Assembly (NCBI RefSeq): GCF_000620105.1 | Contig: NZ_JHVK01000002.1 | Span: 248,001-312,000 of the forward strand | From: Microvirgula aerodenitrificans DSM 15089 | GTDB lineage: Bacteria; Pseudomonadota; Gammaproteobacteria; Burkholderiales; Aquaspirillaceae | Direction: 5' to 3' | DNA length: 64,000 bases | Part shown: piece after piece, positions 55,651-64,000 of the stretch | Layout: the number at the start of each line of letters is the position of its first letter | How positions within the stretch are numbered: position 1 is the stretch's first letter | Position numbers and translations under genes: made by a program | Notes under the pieces: model-generated | The model's input: only the letters and a program-made list of their open reading frames with translations | Told to the model about the DNA's origin: nothing | Database searches by the model: none

Positions 55651-56670
55651 ATGAAAGCCGTCGGCCTGTACCGCTACCTGCCCATCGACCACGCCGAGTC
55701 GCTGCTCGATATCGAGTTGCCACTGCCGGAACCGGGACCGAATGACCTGCGCGTCGCCGTGCGCGCCATTGCCGTCAATCCGGTCGATACCAAGGTGCGC
55801 GCGCCAAAAGCACAACAGGAAAGCACGCCGCGCGTGCTTGGCTGGGATGCAGCCGGCGTGGTCGATGCCGTCGGCCGCGATGTCACGCTGTTCAAACCCG
55901 GCGACCGGGTCTACTACGCCGGCGACATCACCCGTCCCGGCTGCAACGCCGAGTTCCAGCTGGTCGATGAACGCCTGGTCGGCCCGATGCCGGCCAGCCT
56001 CGACTTTGCCGCCGCGGCCGCTCTGCCGCTGACCGCCATCACCGCCTGGGAGGCCTGCTTCACCCGTCTTGGCATCAGCCCGGACGGGCAGGATGCCGGC
56101 AAGACGATACTGATCGTCGGCGGTGCGGGAGGGGTCGGTTCGATCGGCATCCAGCTGGCCAGAACGCTCGGCCGGCTGACGGTGATCACCACCGCCTCAC
56201 GAACCGAATCCGCAAGCTGGTGCCGCGAGCTCGGTGCCGATCATGTCATCGACCATCGCGGCGACCTGGTCGCACAGGTTCGGGCACTGGGGCTGGACAC
56301 GGTTGACTACATCGCCTGCTTCAACGACACCGACCAGCACTTCCCGGCACTGGCCGAGCTGATCCGGCCGCAGGGCACCATCGTCACCATCGTCGAGAAT
56401 GCCCGCCCGCTGCCGGTCGAGCTGCTGAAAAGCAAGAGCGCGGCCTTTGCCTGGGAGTTCATGTTCACCCGCGCCATGTTCCGCACCGACGACCGCATCG
56501 AGCAGCACCGCCTGCTGGCACGCATCGCCGACGGCATCGACGCCGGCCGGCTGCGCTCCACGCTCGGCGAAGTGCTCGGCCCGATCGACGCCACTACCCT
56601 GCGTCGCGCCCACGCCCGGCTCGAGGCCGGCCACACCATCGGCAAGCTGGTACTGGAAGGCTGGTCCTAA
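55651..56670 (+). CDS. Zinc-independent quinone-oxidoreductase-like MDR protein
   Basis: 339 aa medium-chain dehydrogenase/reductase. AVNPVDTKVRAP, GWDAAGVVDAVGRDV, and the NADPH motif ILIVGGAGGVGSIGIQLA are typical of the quinone-oxidoreductase branch usually annotated zinc-binding alcohol dehydrogenase. No cysteine-rich structural zinc lobe is present, so zinc dependence is doubtful. The substrate is unknown. It is probably controlled by the divergent LysR gene. The frame is open 68 codons upstream, but MKAVGLYRYLP at 55651 is the family start. Its stop overlaps the end of the convergent AraC gene by 4 bases. Confidence 0.88.
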   Translation: MKAVGLYRYLPIDHAESLLDIELPLPEPGPNDLRVAVRAIAVNPVDTKVRAPKAQQESTPRVLGWDAAGVVDAVGRDVTLFKPGDRVYYAGDITRPGCNAEFQLVDERLVGPMPASLDFAAAAALPLTAITAWEACFTRLGISPDGQDAGKTILIVGGAGGVGSIGIQLARTLGRLTVITTASRTESASWCRELGADHVIDHRGDLVAQVRALGLDTVDYIACFNDTDQHFPALAELIRPQGTIVTIVENARPLPVELLKSKSAAFAWEFMFTRAMFRTDDRIEQHRLLARIADGIDAGRLRSTLGEVLGPIDATTLRRAHARLEAGHTIGKLVLEGWS

Positions 56671-57434
56671 CGGAAAAACACACTCGGGGCGACACCAAAC
56701 TGGCGCTTGAACATGGCGGTGAACGCACTGGGGCTGTCGTAGCCGAGGCCAAGGGCGACATCGACCACCTTGCTGCCGGTGGCCAGTGCTTCCAGCGCTG
56801 CCTGCAGCCGGGCCTGTTGCCGCCACTGGCCGAAGGTCATGCCGGTCTCGCGCACAAAACGCCGGGCAATGGTGCGCGGATCGAGCGCCAGTCGCGCCGC
56901 CCACTGCGCCAGTGTGGTGGCATCGTCGGGGCTGGCCACCAGTGCCGCGCACAATTGCTGCAGGGCCGGGTCCGACGGCAGGGTCAGTTGCAACGGCAGG
57001 GTCGGAATCTCGCGCAGCTCATCCAGCAGCAACCGCATCAGCCGCCCGTCGCGAGAGTCAGACAGATAAGGTATCCGGACATCGATGGCAGCCAGGATCA
57101 GCTCGCGCAGCAGCCCGGAAATGCCGAGCACCCGGCAGCTGTCCGGCAAGTCCGGCGCGGCATCGCAGCGGATAAAGACCGTGCGCATGCGCACATCACC
57201 AACCATGCGCACCCAGTGCGAGGTGCCGGCCGGCATCCACAGCCCGCGCGTCGGCGGCACCACCCACTGTCCATGCGCGGTGCCGACCACCAGCACCCCC
57301 TGCACGGTATGGATCAGCTGTGCGTTCGGGTGACTGTGCGGCGGCGTGACATGACCGTCGGCATAATCGATCGCCATCGCAATCACCGGCACGTCACGCC
57401 GGTCGTAGGCCAGATAGCGGGGAGGGAGCTGCAT
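56667..57434 (-). CDS. AraC-family regulator (NimR-like)
   Basis: 255 aa. An N-terminal cupin sensor (about 20-120: HSHPNAQLIHTVQGVLVV, then LWMPAGTSHWVRM) and a C-terminal double helix-turn-helix (about 165-255: RTIARRFVRETGMTFGQWR, then DVALGLGYDSPSAFTAMF) are clear. In E. coli the NimR group controls an adjacent efflux gene. Here it is divergent from the Fsr-type exporter with 134 bases between, so it likely regulates that gene. The ATG at 57434 is preferred because the cupin begins soon after; the frame is open 38 codons upstream. Confidence 0.9.
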   Translation of the reverse strand: MQLPPRYLAYDRRDVPVIAMAIDYADGHVTPPHSHPNAQLIHTVQGVLVVGTAHGQWVVPPTRGLWMPAGTSHWVRMVGDVRMRTVFIRCDAAPDLPDSCRVLGISGLLRELILAAIDVRIPYLSDSRDGRLMRLLLDELREIPTLPLQLTLPSDPALQQLCAALVASPDDATTLAQWAARLALDPRTIARRFVRETGMTFGQWRQQARLQAALEALATGSKVVDVALGLGYDSPSAFTAMFKRQFGVAPSVFFR

Positions 57435-57568
57435 CGATGACCTTTCGCTGGCATCGGTGCAGTCCACCTGCCCGATTTGCGCCAGTTGCTGCCTGATTCT
57501 CGCAGGACGGGCAGCAGGTCGCCAGTTATGATCAGTCGCTATCGCCACCCACCCTGCGCTCCGACGTC

Positions 57569-58780
57569 ATGACCACCACCACCACTGCCCCGCCCCGGGC
57601 CGACAGCGAACGCACCGGCTTTCGCGTGCTCGGCGCCATCAGCTTCTCGCATTTCCTGAATGACATGATCCAGTCGCTGATCCTGGCGATCTATCCGCTG
57701 CTGAAAAGCAGCTTCCATCTGAGCTTTGCCCAGATCGGCCTGATCACCCTCACCTACCAGATCACCGCCTCGCTGCTGCAGCCGGTGGTCGGACTGTATA
57801 CCGACAAGCGACCGCAGCCGTACTCGCTGGCCATCGGCATGGGCTGCACCCTGGTCGGCCTGCTGACGCTGGCGGCGGCGACCGATTATCCGACGCTGCT
57901 GCTGGCTGCCGCGCTGATCGGCACCGGTTCATCGATTTTCCACCCGGAATCGTCGCGCGTGGCACGCATGGCATCCGGTGGCCGCCACGGCCTAGCCCAG
58001 TCGATCTTCCAGGTCGGCGGCAATGCCGGCAGCGCAATGGGCCCGCTGCTGGCCGCCTGGATCATCATTCCGCAAGGCCAGCGCAGCGTCGCCTGGTTCT
58101 CGGCCGCCGCCCTGCTGGCCATGGTCGTGCTGTGGAAAATCGGCGGCTGGTATCGCCGCCAGCAGCGCGCCCGCAAGACCGCTGCCCGCACCGCACCCGG
58201 CCATGCGCTGTCGTCGCGCCAGGTCACACTGGCCGTCGGCGTGCTGTTGATGCTGATCTTCTCGAAGTATTTCTACCTGAGCAGCCTGACCAGCTATTAC
58301 ACCTTCTACCTGATCCACAAGTTCCAGCTGTCGGTGCAGTCCGCGCAGCTGTACCTGTTCGTGTTCCTGTTTGCCGTTGCCGCCGGCACCCTGCTTGGCG
58401 GCCCGATCGGCGACCGCATCGGCCGCAAGCGGGTGATCTGGGGCTCGATCCTTGGCGTGGCGCCGTTCACGCTGCTGCTGCCGCATGCCAGCCTGGCCTG
58501 GACCGGCCCGCTGACCTTCATCATCGGCTTTATCCTCGCTTCGGCCTTCTCGGCCATTCTGGTATTCGCCCAGGAACTGCTGCCGGGCAAGATCGGGGCG
58601 GTATCCGGCCTGTTCTTCGGCTTTGCCTTCGGCATGGGCGGCATCGGCGCGGCCGCCCTCGGCCGGCTGGCCGACGTGTACGGTATCGACATGGTGTACC
58701 AGCTGTGCGCGTTCCTGCCGCTGATCGGCCTGCTGACCGCCTTCCTGCCCGACCTCGGCCGCCGGGCGGAAAAACGCTGA
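57569..58780 (+). CDS. fsr: MFS efflux transporter, fosmidomycin-resistance protein family
   Basis: 403 aa, 12 predicted helices, major facilitator superfamily. The sequence is close to E. coli Fsr as I recall it: SHFLNDMIQSLILAIYPLL, GTGSSIFHPESSRVARMASG, GGRHGLAQSIFQVGGN and GSILGVAPFTLLLP. It exports fosmidomycin and possibly other small molecules by proton exchange; the natural substrate is unknown. It is likely under control of the divergent AraC gene. A GC hairpin (58781-58793 with 58800-58810) follows the stop and leads into the first 38-bp repeat. Confidence 0.9.
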   Translation: MTTTTTAPPRADSERTGFRVLGAISFSHFLNDMIQSLILAIYPLLKSSFHLSFAQIGLITLTYQITASLLQPVVGLYTDKRPQPYSLAIGMGCTLVGLLTLAAATDYPTLLLAAALIGTGSSIFHPESSRVARMASGGRHGLAQSIFQVGGNAGSAMGPLLAAWIIIPQGQRSVAWFSAAALLAMVVLWKIGGWYRRQQRARKTAARTAPGHALSSRQVTLAVGVLLMLIFSKYFYLSSLTSYYTFYLIHKFQLSVQSAQLYLFVFLFAVAAGTLLGGPIGDRIGRKRVIWGSILGVAPFTLLLPHASLAWTGPLTFIIGFILASAFSAILVFAQELLPGKIGAVSGLFFGFAFGMGGIGAAALGRLADVYGIDMVYQLCAFLPLIGLLTAFLPDLGRRAEKR

Positions 58781-58812
58781 GGTCCCGCCACCCGGTCCCG
58801 GGTGGCGACCGT

Positions 58813-58850
58813 TCCCTCCGCCGTCTGATGCACTTTTGCGACATTGTGCC
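58813..58850 (+). repeat. 38-bp direct repeat, left copy
   Basis: Starts TCCCTCCGCC and ends ACATTGTGCC. It is identical over 38 of 38 bases to 59742-59779, 929 bp away, and identity stops sharply on both sides. The two copies bracket the toxin-antitoxin pair. Confidence 0.95.
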
Positions 58851-58938
58851 TGCAACCCTGTGGAGGGATTTGCTGCAGGCACGTCGCAGGAGGACGCTTG
58901 CCCTCTGCGGGTGACCCCACACGCGGCCACTGATCGTG

Positions 58939-58954
58939 GTATAAAATTTTATAC
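58939..58954 (+). promoter_or_regulatory. Palindromic operator of the toxin-antitoxin pair
   Basis: GTATAAAATTTTATAC is a perfect 16-bp palindrome, 10 bases before the toxin ATG, and contains a TATAAA-like -10. Antitoxin binding here would repress both genes. Confidence 0.65.
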
Positions 58955-58964
58955 ATGACGTATC

Positions 58965-59309
58965 ATGGAAATCGACAAGGAAATTCGCTGGGCAGGCTCG
59001 GCCTACACCGATTTGCTGGATTTCCCCGAGGACGCCCGCCGGCAAGCCGGCTTTCAGCCGAGCAGGGTGCAGGCAGGGCTCGACCCTGCCGACTGGAAAC
59101 CGTTCGACGAGATCGGTCCCGGCACACGGGAAATACGCATCAGGGAGAGTGATGGCATCTACCGGATCATGTACGTCGCCAAGTTCGAGGAAGCGGTTTA
59201 TGTCCTGCACAGTTTCCGGAAAAAAACGCGGGCGACCAGCGAGCGCGACAAGCACATCGCCAGGCTGCGTTACCGCGCCGTGGTCAATGCCAGAAAGTTC
59301 GAGCGATGA
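58965..59309 (+). CDS. HigB-like toxin (Gp49/RelE superfamily)
   Basis: 114 aa. EIRWAGSAYTDLLDFPEDARRQAG, split as EIRWAGSAYTDLLDFP, then IGPGTREIRIRESDGIYRIMYV and VYVLHSFRKKT, is the phage Gp49-like HigB fold, an mRNA interferase related to RelE that cuts messages on the ribosome. The reverse gene order (toxin first) and ATGA overlap with the antitoxin are normal for higBA. An ATG at 58955 just upstream is in another frame. The pair and its operator lie within the 38-bp repeats. A GC content lower than that of the neighbours suggests transfer. Confidence 0.85.
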   Translation: MEIDKEIRWAGSAYTDLLDFPEDARRQAGFQPSRVQAGLDPADWKPFDEIGPGTREIRIRESDGIYRIMYVAKFEEAVYVLHSFRKKTRATSERDKHIARLRYRAVVNARKFER

Positions 59310-59638
59310 AAATTGATACCGAAATCCGCCATGTGACCAGGGCAGACGCCAACCTCTTCTCCGAACTCGGCTTTTCGCCAGAGGAGGCCGGGCGTCTGCA
59401 GGCCGCCGCCGCCAGGGAAATCAACGAGACACAGCGTCTCAAGGTGCAGTTGATGACCGAGCTGGCATCGTGGATTGAACATCATCACCTCAAGCAGACA
59501 GAAGCAGCCAGCATCCTGAGGGTTTCTCGCCCGCGCGTCTCGGATGTCATCAACAGGAAAACGTCGAAGTTCTCCATCGACACCCTGATCGAGATGCTCG
59601 GTCGCATAGGAAAACCGGTCAGGCTGGAGATTGACTGA
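59306..59638 (+). CDS. HigA-like XRE-family antitoxin
   Basis: 110 aa. A helix-turn-helix occupies about 60-95 (LKQTEAASILRVSRPRVSDV, then SIDTLIEMLGRIGKPV), the pattern of the small XRE antitoxins that accompany Gp49-like toxins. The N-terminal half should wrap the toxin. The start overlaps the toxin stop (ATGA at 59306-59309). It should neutralise HigB and repress the shared promoter. Confidence 0.85.
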   Translation: MKIDTEIRHVTRADANLFSELGFSPEEAGRLQAAAAREINETQRLKVQLMTELASWIEHHHLKQTEAASILRVSRPRVSDVINRKTSKFSIDTLIEMLGRIGKPVRLEID

Positions 59639-59741
59639 CCTCCAGACGGCTCATGAAGGCGGGCACAGCCGGTCACAGAGGCGTCGGCACACACCGACCG
59701 GCAGAAAATATCGTGAACACGGTACACCGGTGTGCACGCAA

Positions 59742-59779
59742 TCCCTCCGCCGTCTGATGCACTTTTGCGACATTGTGCC
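59742..59779 (+). repeat. 38-bp direct repeat, right copy
   Basis: Exact match to 58813-58850. It is followed at once by a perfect 10-bp hairpin (59785-59807) and then the mutS promoter region. Confidence 0.95.
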
Positions 59780-59784
59780 CCCCG

Positions 59785-59807
59785 ACGCCGGCAGATTCTG
59801 CCGGCGT
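59785..59807 (+). other. Hairpin upstream of mutS
   Basis: ACGCCGGCAG and CTGCCGGCGT pair perfectly around ATT, with TCTCG after it. It may terminate transcription from the toxin-antitoxin cassette, but the U-run is poor. Confidence 0.4.
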
Positions 59808-59915
59808 TCTCGCATCCGGGGTATGTGTTCCGCGGCGCGGCATTGCACAATAGCGGTTTGCATTCACGTCCCGTCCGCCCGGTAAACCGACGGACGGTCG
59901 CTTATTGAGGACACG

Positions 59916-62513
59916 ATGGCCGGCAAGCCGACACCCACCCCCGCAACCGATTCCGCCAGCACGCCGCAGCACACCCCGATGATGCAGCAATATCTGGGGC
60001 TGAAGGCCGACCACCCGGACAGCCTGCTGTTCTACCGCATGGGCGACTTCTACGAGATGTTCTACGACGACGCGGTCAAGGCCGCACGGCTGATGGACAT
60101 CACGCTGACCGCCCGCGGCCAGTCCGGCGGCCAGCCGATTCCGATGGCCGGCGTGCCGTTCCATGCCGTCGAGCAGTACCTGGCCCGACTGGTGCGTCTC
60201 GGTGAATCGGTGGCGATCTGCGAGCAGATCGGCGACCCGGCCACCAGCAAGGGACCGGTCGAGCGCAAGGTGGTCAGGGTGGTCACCCCGGGCACGCTGA
60301 CCGATGCCGCACTGCTCGACGACAAGCGCGAAAGCCGGATCGTTGCGCTGGCCTGGCGCAAGGGGCGGCTAGGCATTGCCGCGCTGTCGCTGGCCAGCGG
60401 CGATTTTCGCGTGCTCGAAACCGATGCCGAGCGGCTGACCAGCGAACTGGAACGACTGAAGCCGGCCGAAATGCTGGTCGCCGACGACAGCGCCACGCCG
60501 GCGCTGCCCGGCGGGCTGGCTGCCAGTCTGAAGCGGCTGCCACCCTGGCACTTCGACGAGAGCAGCGCCCGCCAGCGGCTGGCACGGCACTTCGCCGTGC
60601 AGGATCTGGCCGGTTTCGGCGCCGAGGACCTCGGCGTGTCGCTCGGTGCTGCCGGTGCCCTGCTCGAATATGTAAAGAATACCCAGTCGGGCGAACTGAG
60701 CCATGTCGGCGGACTGACCGTCGAGCATACCGGCCAGTATCTGGACATGGATGCGGCCACCCGCCGCAACCTGGAACTGACCGAGACCATTCGCGGCGAG
60801 TCGTCGCCGACACTGGCTTCACTGCTGGACCGCTGTGCGACCAGCATGGGCAGCCGCCTGCTGCGCGAGTGGCTGCACCACCCGCTGCGTGATCCGGCCG
60901 CCATCCGTGCACGGCTGGATGCGGTAGCTGCCCTGCAGTCATCCGGCAGCGAACTGCACGCCACGCTGGACGGCGTGGCCGATATCGAGCGCATTACCGC
61001 CCGCGTCGCCCTGCGCAGCGCCCGCCCGCGCGACCTCGCCAGCCTGCGCGAAAGCCTGCTGCGCCTGCCGGCGCTGCGGGCGCAACTGGCCGGCGGTCAG
61101 CCGGCCGCACTGCTGGCCGTGCTGCACGATGCCCTGCCGGCGCAGTCGCCGATCGCCGAACGGCTGGCACTGGCCATCAGTGCCGAACCGGCGGCCATGG
61201 TGCGCGACGGCGGCGTCATCGCCGGCGGTTTTCATCCGGAGCTCGACGAGTTGCGCAATATCCAGCACAACTGCGGCGAGTTCCTGCTGGCGCTGGAAAA
61301 CCGTGAGCGCTTGCGCACCGGCATCACCACGCTGAAAGTCGAATTCAACAAGGTCCACGGTTTCTATATCGAGGTCAGCCGCGCCCAGGCCGACAAGGTG
61401 CCCGACGACTACCGTCGCCGCCAGACGCTGAAAAATGCCGAGCGCTACATCACGCCGGAACTCAAGACCTTCGAGGACAAGGCGCTGTCGGCCAACGAGC
61501 GCGCCCTGGCGCTGGAAAAACGCCTGTACGAGGCACTGCTCGACGAACTGGCCCCGCACATTCCCGAGCTGCAGCGCATTGCCCGCGCCGTTGCCACGCT
61601 CGACGTGCTGGCCAATCTGGCCGAGCGTGCCACCACCCTCGGCTACTGCAAGCCGGTGCTGACCAGCAGCAGCGTGATCGATATCCAGGCCGGTCGTCAC
61701 CCGGTGGTCGAGTCCCAGGTCGAGCGTTTCATCCCGAACGACACCCGGCTGGCGGCCGACCGGAAACTGTTGCTGGTCACCGGGCCGAACATGGGCGGCA
61801 AATCGACCTATATGCGCCAGGTGGCGCACATTGCGCTGCTGGCGCATATCGGCAGCTTCGTGCCGGCGCAGCAGGCGTCGATAGGGCAGCTGAGCCGGAT
61901 TTTCACCCGCATCGGCGCCTCGGACGATCTGGCCGGCGGTCGCTCGACCTTCATGGTCGAAATGACAGAAACCGCCAATATCCTGCACAACAGCGACGCA
62001 AACAGCCTGGTGCTGATGGATGAAGTCGGACGCGGCACGTCGACGTTCGACGGCCTGGCACTGGCCTGGGCCATCGCCCGCCAGCTGATCGAGAAAAATC
62101 GCGCCTATACTCTATTTGCAACCCACTACTTCGAACTGACCCGGCTGGCATCGGATTACCCGACGGTGGCCAATGTCCATCTGTCCGCCGTCGAGCACAA
62201 GGATCGCATCGTCTTCCTGCACCATGTCGAAGACGGGCCGGCCAGCCAGAGCTACGGTATCGAAGTCGCCAGTCTGGCCGGCGTGCCGGCCCGGGTTGTT
62301 CGTGAGGCCAGGAAAAAACTGGCCGAACTGGAAAACCAGGCAGCCAGACATGACGGGCCCGACCTGTTCTCGATGGCAACAGCGCCAGCAACGGTTCCGG
62401 AAGAGGTTTCCGCCGTGCTCGATGCCCTGTCCGACCTGGACCCGGATGCGCTGAGCCCGCGCGAGGCACTGGCGTTCCTGTTCCGAATCAAACAAAAAAT
62501 AGGAAAATTCTGA
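59916..62513 (+). CDS. mutS: DNA mismatch repair protein MutS
   Basis: 865 aa. The mismatch-binding N-terminal domain carries [15 protein letters not shown] with the intercalating-Phe motif; connector, lever and clamp domains follow. The C-terminal ATPase has Walker [12 protein letters not shown], then [28 protein letters not shown], and ATHYFELT. It recognises mismatches and recruits MutL. Full length, intact. The ATG at 59916 follows the repeat-bounded cassette by about 136 bases. Confidence 0.97.
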   Translation: MAGKPTPTPATDSASTPQHTPMMQQYLGLKADHPDSLLFYRMGDFYEMFYDDAVKAARLMDITLTARGQSGGQPIPMAGVPFHAVEQYLARLVRLGESVAICEQIGDPATSKGPVERKVVRVVTPGTLTDAALLDDKRESRIVALAWRKGRLGIAALSLASGDFRVLETDAERLTSELERLKPAEMLVADDSATPALPGGLAASLKRLPPWHFDESSARQRLARHFAVQDLAGFGAEDLGVSLGAAGALLEYVKNTQSGELSHVGGLTVEHTGQYLDMDAATRRNLELTETIRGESSPTLASLLDRCATSMGSRLLREWLHHPLRDPAAIRARLDAVAALQSSGSELHATLDGVADIERITARVALRSARPRDLASLRESLLRLPALRAQLAGGQPAALLAVLHDALPAQSPIAERLALAISAEPAAMVRDGGVIAGGFHPELDELRNIQHNCGEFLLALENRERLRTGITTLKVEFNKVHGFYIEVSRAQADKVPDDYRRRQTLKNAERYITPELKTFEDKALSANERALALEKRLYEALLDELAPHIPELQRIARAVATLDVLANLAERATTLGYCKPVLTSSSVIDIQAGRHPVVESQVERFIPNDTRLAADRKLLLVTGPNMGGKSTYMRQVAHIALLAHIGSFVPAQQASIGQLSRIFTRIGASDDLAGGRSTFMVEMTETANILHNSDANSLVLMDEVGRGTSTFDGLALAWAIARQLIEKNRAYTLFATHYFELTRLASDYPTVANVHLSAVEHKDRIVFLHHVEDGPASQSYGIEVASLAGVPARVVREARKKLAELENQAARHDGPDLFSMATAPATVPEEVSAVLDALSDLDPDALSPREALAFLFRIKQKIGKF

Positions 62514-62628
62514 TTTTTCCGAAAATTCCCAGCAATTATCCAACAGTTTTCTATATTGGCTATGTCAACGGACCCGGAACCCCCAGCAAAAGCGGTTTTA
62601 TACTCCGTGATGACAGCGAGAAATTGAC

Positions 62629-62641
62629 ACCCATAATGGGT
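62629..62641 (+). promoter_or_regulatory. Palindrome in an AT-rich leader
   Basis: ACCCAT-A-ATGGGT is perfect and overlaps a TTGACA at 62624-62629; a CCCAT half-site recurs at 62660-62665. The 222 bp between mutS and the next gene are clearly more AT-rich than the surroundings. A regulator site is likely, but I cannot fit a -10 at the right distance. Confidence 0.4.
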
Positions 62642-62735
62642 AGAAAACACAAAAACAAAACCCATTAGTCAACATTCATAACCATAACCCAGGGGCCCTC
62701 CCTTCCAGGTCCCTTGCACTGAAGGAAAACAGCAC

Positions 62736-63161
62736 ATGTCCGCGCAACCTGGAGCCACGGCCCCTGCCTTGCAATCCTTGCTTTGCCCCGATGACAACCA
62801 TGTTGCTCCGTCGCTGGCCGAGGTACGCAGCCTTGCCCAGCGCTGTCTGGGCAAGTTTTCCCGACATGCCATGTCGCTGATCGGCGCGCACGGGATCAGC
62901 CTGCCACCGGCACTGGACCTGTTCGGCACTTCGGAAGGCAATATGGCAATCCACGGTGCTCACCCGGATGCGGACCTGATCGATGCCGTGCTGTGTTGCG
63001 ATATCCAGGCAGCCCAGTATTTTAAGGAAGCCGAAGTCCTGTTCGAAACGGTCAGGACACTCGAAACCTCATCGGCCTGTGCGCCCCGTCAGGACAATGA
63101 GCGCTTCCACATCGGCCTGACGACGACCGGCCCGGTCGCCTACTTCACGACAGGTGCCTGA
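62736..63161 (+). CDS. Hypothetical protein
   Basis: 141 aa, predicted soluble, no signal peptide or membrane helix. I recognise no family. It contains four cysteines (C17, two adjacent in VLCCD, and one in SSACAP) and two histidine-glycine phrases (GAHGIS, HGAHPDAD). A GAAGGA ribosome-binding site lies 10 bases before the ATG, supporting real translation, as does the distinct AT-rich leader. It is unconnected to mutS by overlap. A perfect 9-bp hairpin with a GAAA loop (63181-63202) follows. Confidence 0.65.
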   Translation: MSAQPGATAPALQSLLCPDDNHVAPSLAEVRSLAQRCLGKFSRHAMSLIGAHGISLPPALDLFGTSEGNMAIHGAHPDADLIDAVLCCDIQAAQYFKEAEVLFETVRTLETSSACAPRQDNERFHIGLTTTGPVAYFTTGA

Positions 63162-63180
63162 CACCATGTCGAACCCTGTC

Positions 63181-63202
63181 GCGTAGCCGGAAACGGCTAC
63201 GC
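63181..63202. terminator. GAAA-loop hairpin between convergent genes
   Basis: GCGTAGCCG and CGGCTACGC pair perfectly around GAAA, between the hypothetical gene and rluE. No T-run on either side, so it may stabilise 3' ends more than terminate. Confidence 0.45.
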
Positions 63203-63229
63203 CGACACGGCGCCCCTCCCCGATTTTCC

Positions 63230-63880
63230 TCATGCCTTCCCGCGCCGGCGCCAGCCGTCCTGCGCGCGTGGCATCGACGGCCGCTGCCTGTCCGCGGCCG
63301 GCTGCAGCCACGCCTGACGCCAGGCCGGCGGCAGGGCCTCCGGGCTGGCCTCGCGCCACGCCCCCGGCAGCAGGCCATCGAGACGCAGCGGCCCGATGGC
63401 TGCCCGCACCAGCCGCAATGTCGGCAGCCCGACACTGGCCGTCATCCGCCGCACCTGGCGGTTCTTGCCCTCGCTGATCACGATCTCCAGCCATGCTGTC
63501 GGCACCGACAGCCGGTGACGTACCGGCGGCACCCGCTCCCACAGTCCGTCCGGCGTGTCGATCAGCCGCGCCTGGGCTGGCGCGGTCACGAAATCGCCGA
63601 GATCCACGCCCGCCCGCAGTGCATCAAGCTGTTCCGCCGACGGCGTGCCTTCCACCTGCGCCCAATAGGTCTTGGGCGATTTGGCGCGCGGATGGGCAAT
63701 CACATGCTGCAGCGGACCGTGATCGGTCAGCAGCAGCAGACCTTCGCTATCGGTATCCAGCCGCCCTGCCGGATACACGCCGGCCACCGGCACCCACTGG
63801 GCCAGTGTCGCGTGCGGCGGGCTCGGGCTGAACTGGCAGATGGTGCCAAACGGCTTGTTGAGCAGGATGAGGCGCGGCAT
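63230..63880 (-). CDS. rluE: 23S rRNA pseudouridine synthase (RluE-like)
   Basis: 216 aa, the length of E. coli RluE. LILLNKPFGTICQF at the start, the catalytic motif AGRLDTDSEGLLLLT with its aspartate, and the RsuA/RluB/E/F block VISEGKNRQVRRMTASVG place it in the RsuA-like branch; the absence of an N-terminal S4 domain points to RluE, which modifies U2457. The ATG at 63880 matches the family; an ATG 19 codons upstream is unlikely. Confidence 0.9.
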   Translation of the reverse strand: MPRLILLNKPFGTICQFSPSPPHATLAQWVPVAGVYPAGRLDTDSEGLLLLTDHGPLQHVIAHPRAKSPKTYWAQVEGTPSAEQLDALRAGVDLGDFVTAPAQARLIDTPDGLWERVPPVRHRLSVPTAWLEIVISEGKNRQVRRMTASVGLPTLRLVRAAIGPLRLDGLLPGAWREASPEALPPAWRQAWLQPAADRQRPSMPRAQDGWRRRGKA

Positions 63881-63954
63881 GGGCCGGCTCCTTGCAGAAA
63901 CGGGAGCCGGATTGTAATCGGATTGCACGGGCAGCAAGTGACGGCGCGCGAAGA

Positions 63955-64000
63955 CTACTTGCCGCCTTCAAGCACCGGAACGGCCACCTCGGCACCGGGA
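63955..64000 (-). CDS. 3' end of an unidentified gene
   Basis: Reading leftward from the window edge, the last 14 codons give PGAEVAVPVLEGGK and a TAG stop at 63955-63957. Codon use fits coding sequence, but the part is too short to identify. Confidence 0.4.
   Translation of the reverse strand, partial: PGAEVAVPVLEGGK

Noticed and set aside
58813-59779. Insertion sequence around the toxin-antitoxin pair
   Set aside because: No transposase and no inverted terminal repeats; the bounding repeats are direct and 38 bp, much longer than usual target duplications.
1-64000. CRISPR arrays, prophage or integrative elements
   Set aside because: No regularly spaced repeats, and no integrase, phage structural or conjugation genes are seen in the window.

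Overview
The window is 64 kb of GC-rich bacterial chromosome with housekeeping genes on both strands and little mobile DNA. Gene content points to a betaproteobacterium, most likely Neisseriales (Chromobacteriaceae-like). The supporting signs are an rpsU-yqeY-dnaG-rpoD macromolecular-synthesis cluster, a gmk-rpoZ-spoT cluster, DUF1841 and DUF1853 proteins, and an Azoarcus-type group I intron in tRNA-Ile(CAU). The species cannot be fixed from the sequence alone. The narGHJI nitrate reductase, an FNR/ANR-type regulator and anaerobic hemN indicate a facultative, nitrate-respiring organism that also oxidises lactate.

Layout. 0-3.3 kb: an SH3 protein, gpsA, a thiol-peroxidase-like protein without its cysteines, and a ParD-like/methionine aminopeptidase pair. 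3.4-10.2 kb (minus): narGHJI. 10.4-19.2 kb: an LldR-like repressor divergent from a lactate operon (lldE, lldG, lldF, a FAD/Fe-S D-lactate dehydrogenase, then lldP), with two LldR-type operators around the promoter. 19.2-23.7 kb (minus): a GltS-like symporter translationally coupled to a TAXI-type lipoprotein, and rmuC. 24-26 kb: two different L,D-transpeptidases. 26.0-26.3 kb (minus): tRNA-Ile(CAU) split by a 204-nt group I intron. 26.4-37.2 kb (minus): a chemoreceptor, rpoD, dnaG, yqeY, rpsU, thiG, thiS, spoT, rpoZ and gmk. 37.3-42.3 kb: a purine permease, apt, lysP and a basic amino acid/polyamine antiporter-like gene. 42.3-45.4 kb: a hairpin-rich spacer with two identical palindromes, a ferredoxin-flavin reductase, an epimerase-like gene and trmB. 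45.5-49.2 kb: two short orphan RHS-core proteins on either side of a glutathione peroxidase, DUF1841 and tag. 49.2-54.6 kb: hemN and fnr sharing an FNR box, a flavodoxin-like protein, DUF1853, trmJ and suhB. 54.6-58.8 kb: a LysR/quinone-oxidoreductase pair and an AraC/Fsr efflux pair. 58.8-59.8 kb: a HigB/HigA-type toxin-antitoxin module between perfect 38-bp direct repeats. 59.9-64 kb: mutS, an unknown gene with an AT-rich leader, rluE and the 3' end of one more gene.

How the parts fit. Lactate oxidation (lldEFG, Dld) can feed quinol to NarGHI under oxygen limitation. The local FNR-type gene shares a good FNR box with hemN; a weaker match lies upstream of narG. The most distinctive items are the intron-split tRNA, the repeat-bounded toxin-antitoxin cassette, the cysteine-free peroxidase homologue, the ParD/Map pair with an 11-bp-phased operator, the GltS-TAXI coupling, and the orphan RHS proteins, one of which ends in a possible caspase-like domain. 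Family assignments come from reading motifs by eye; no database search was run.
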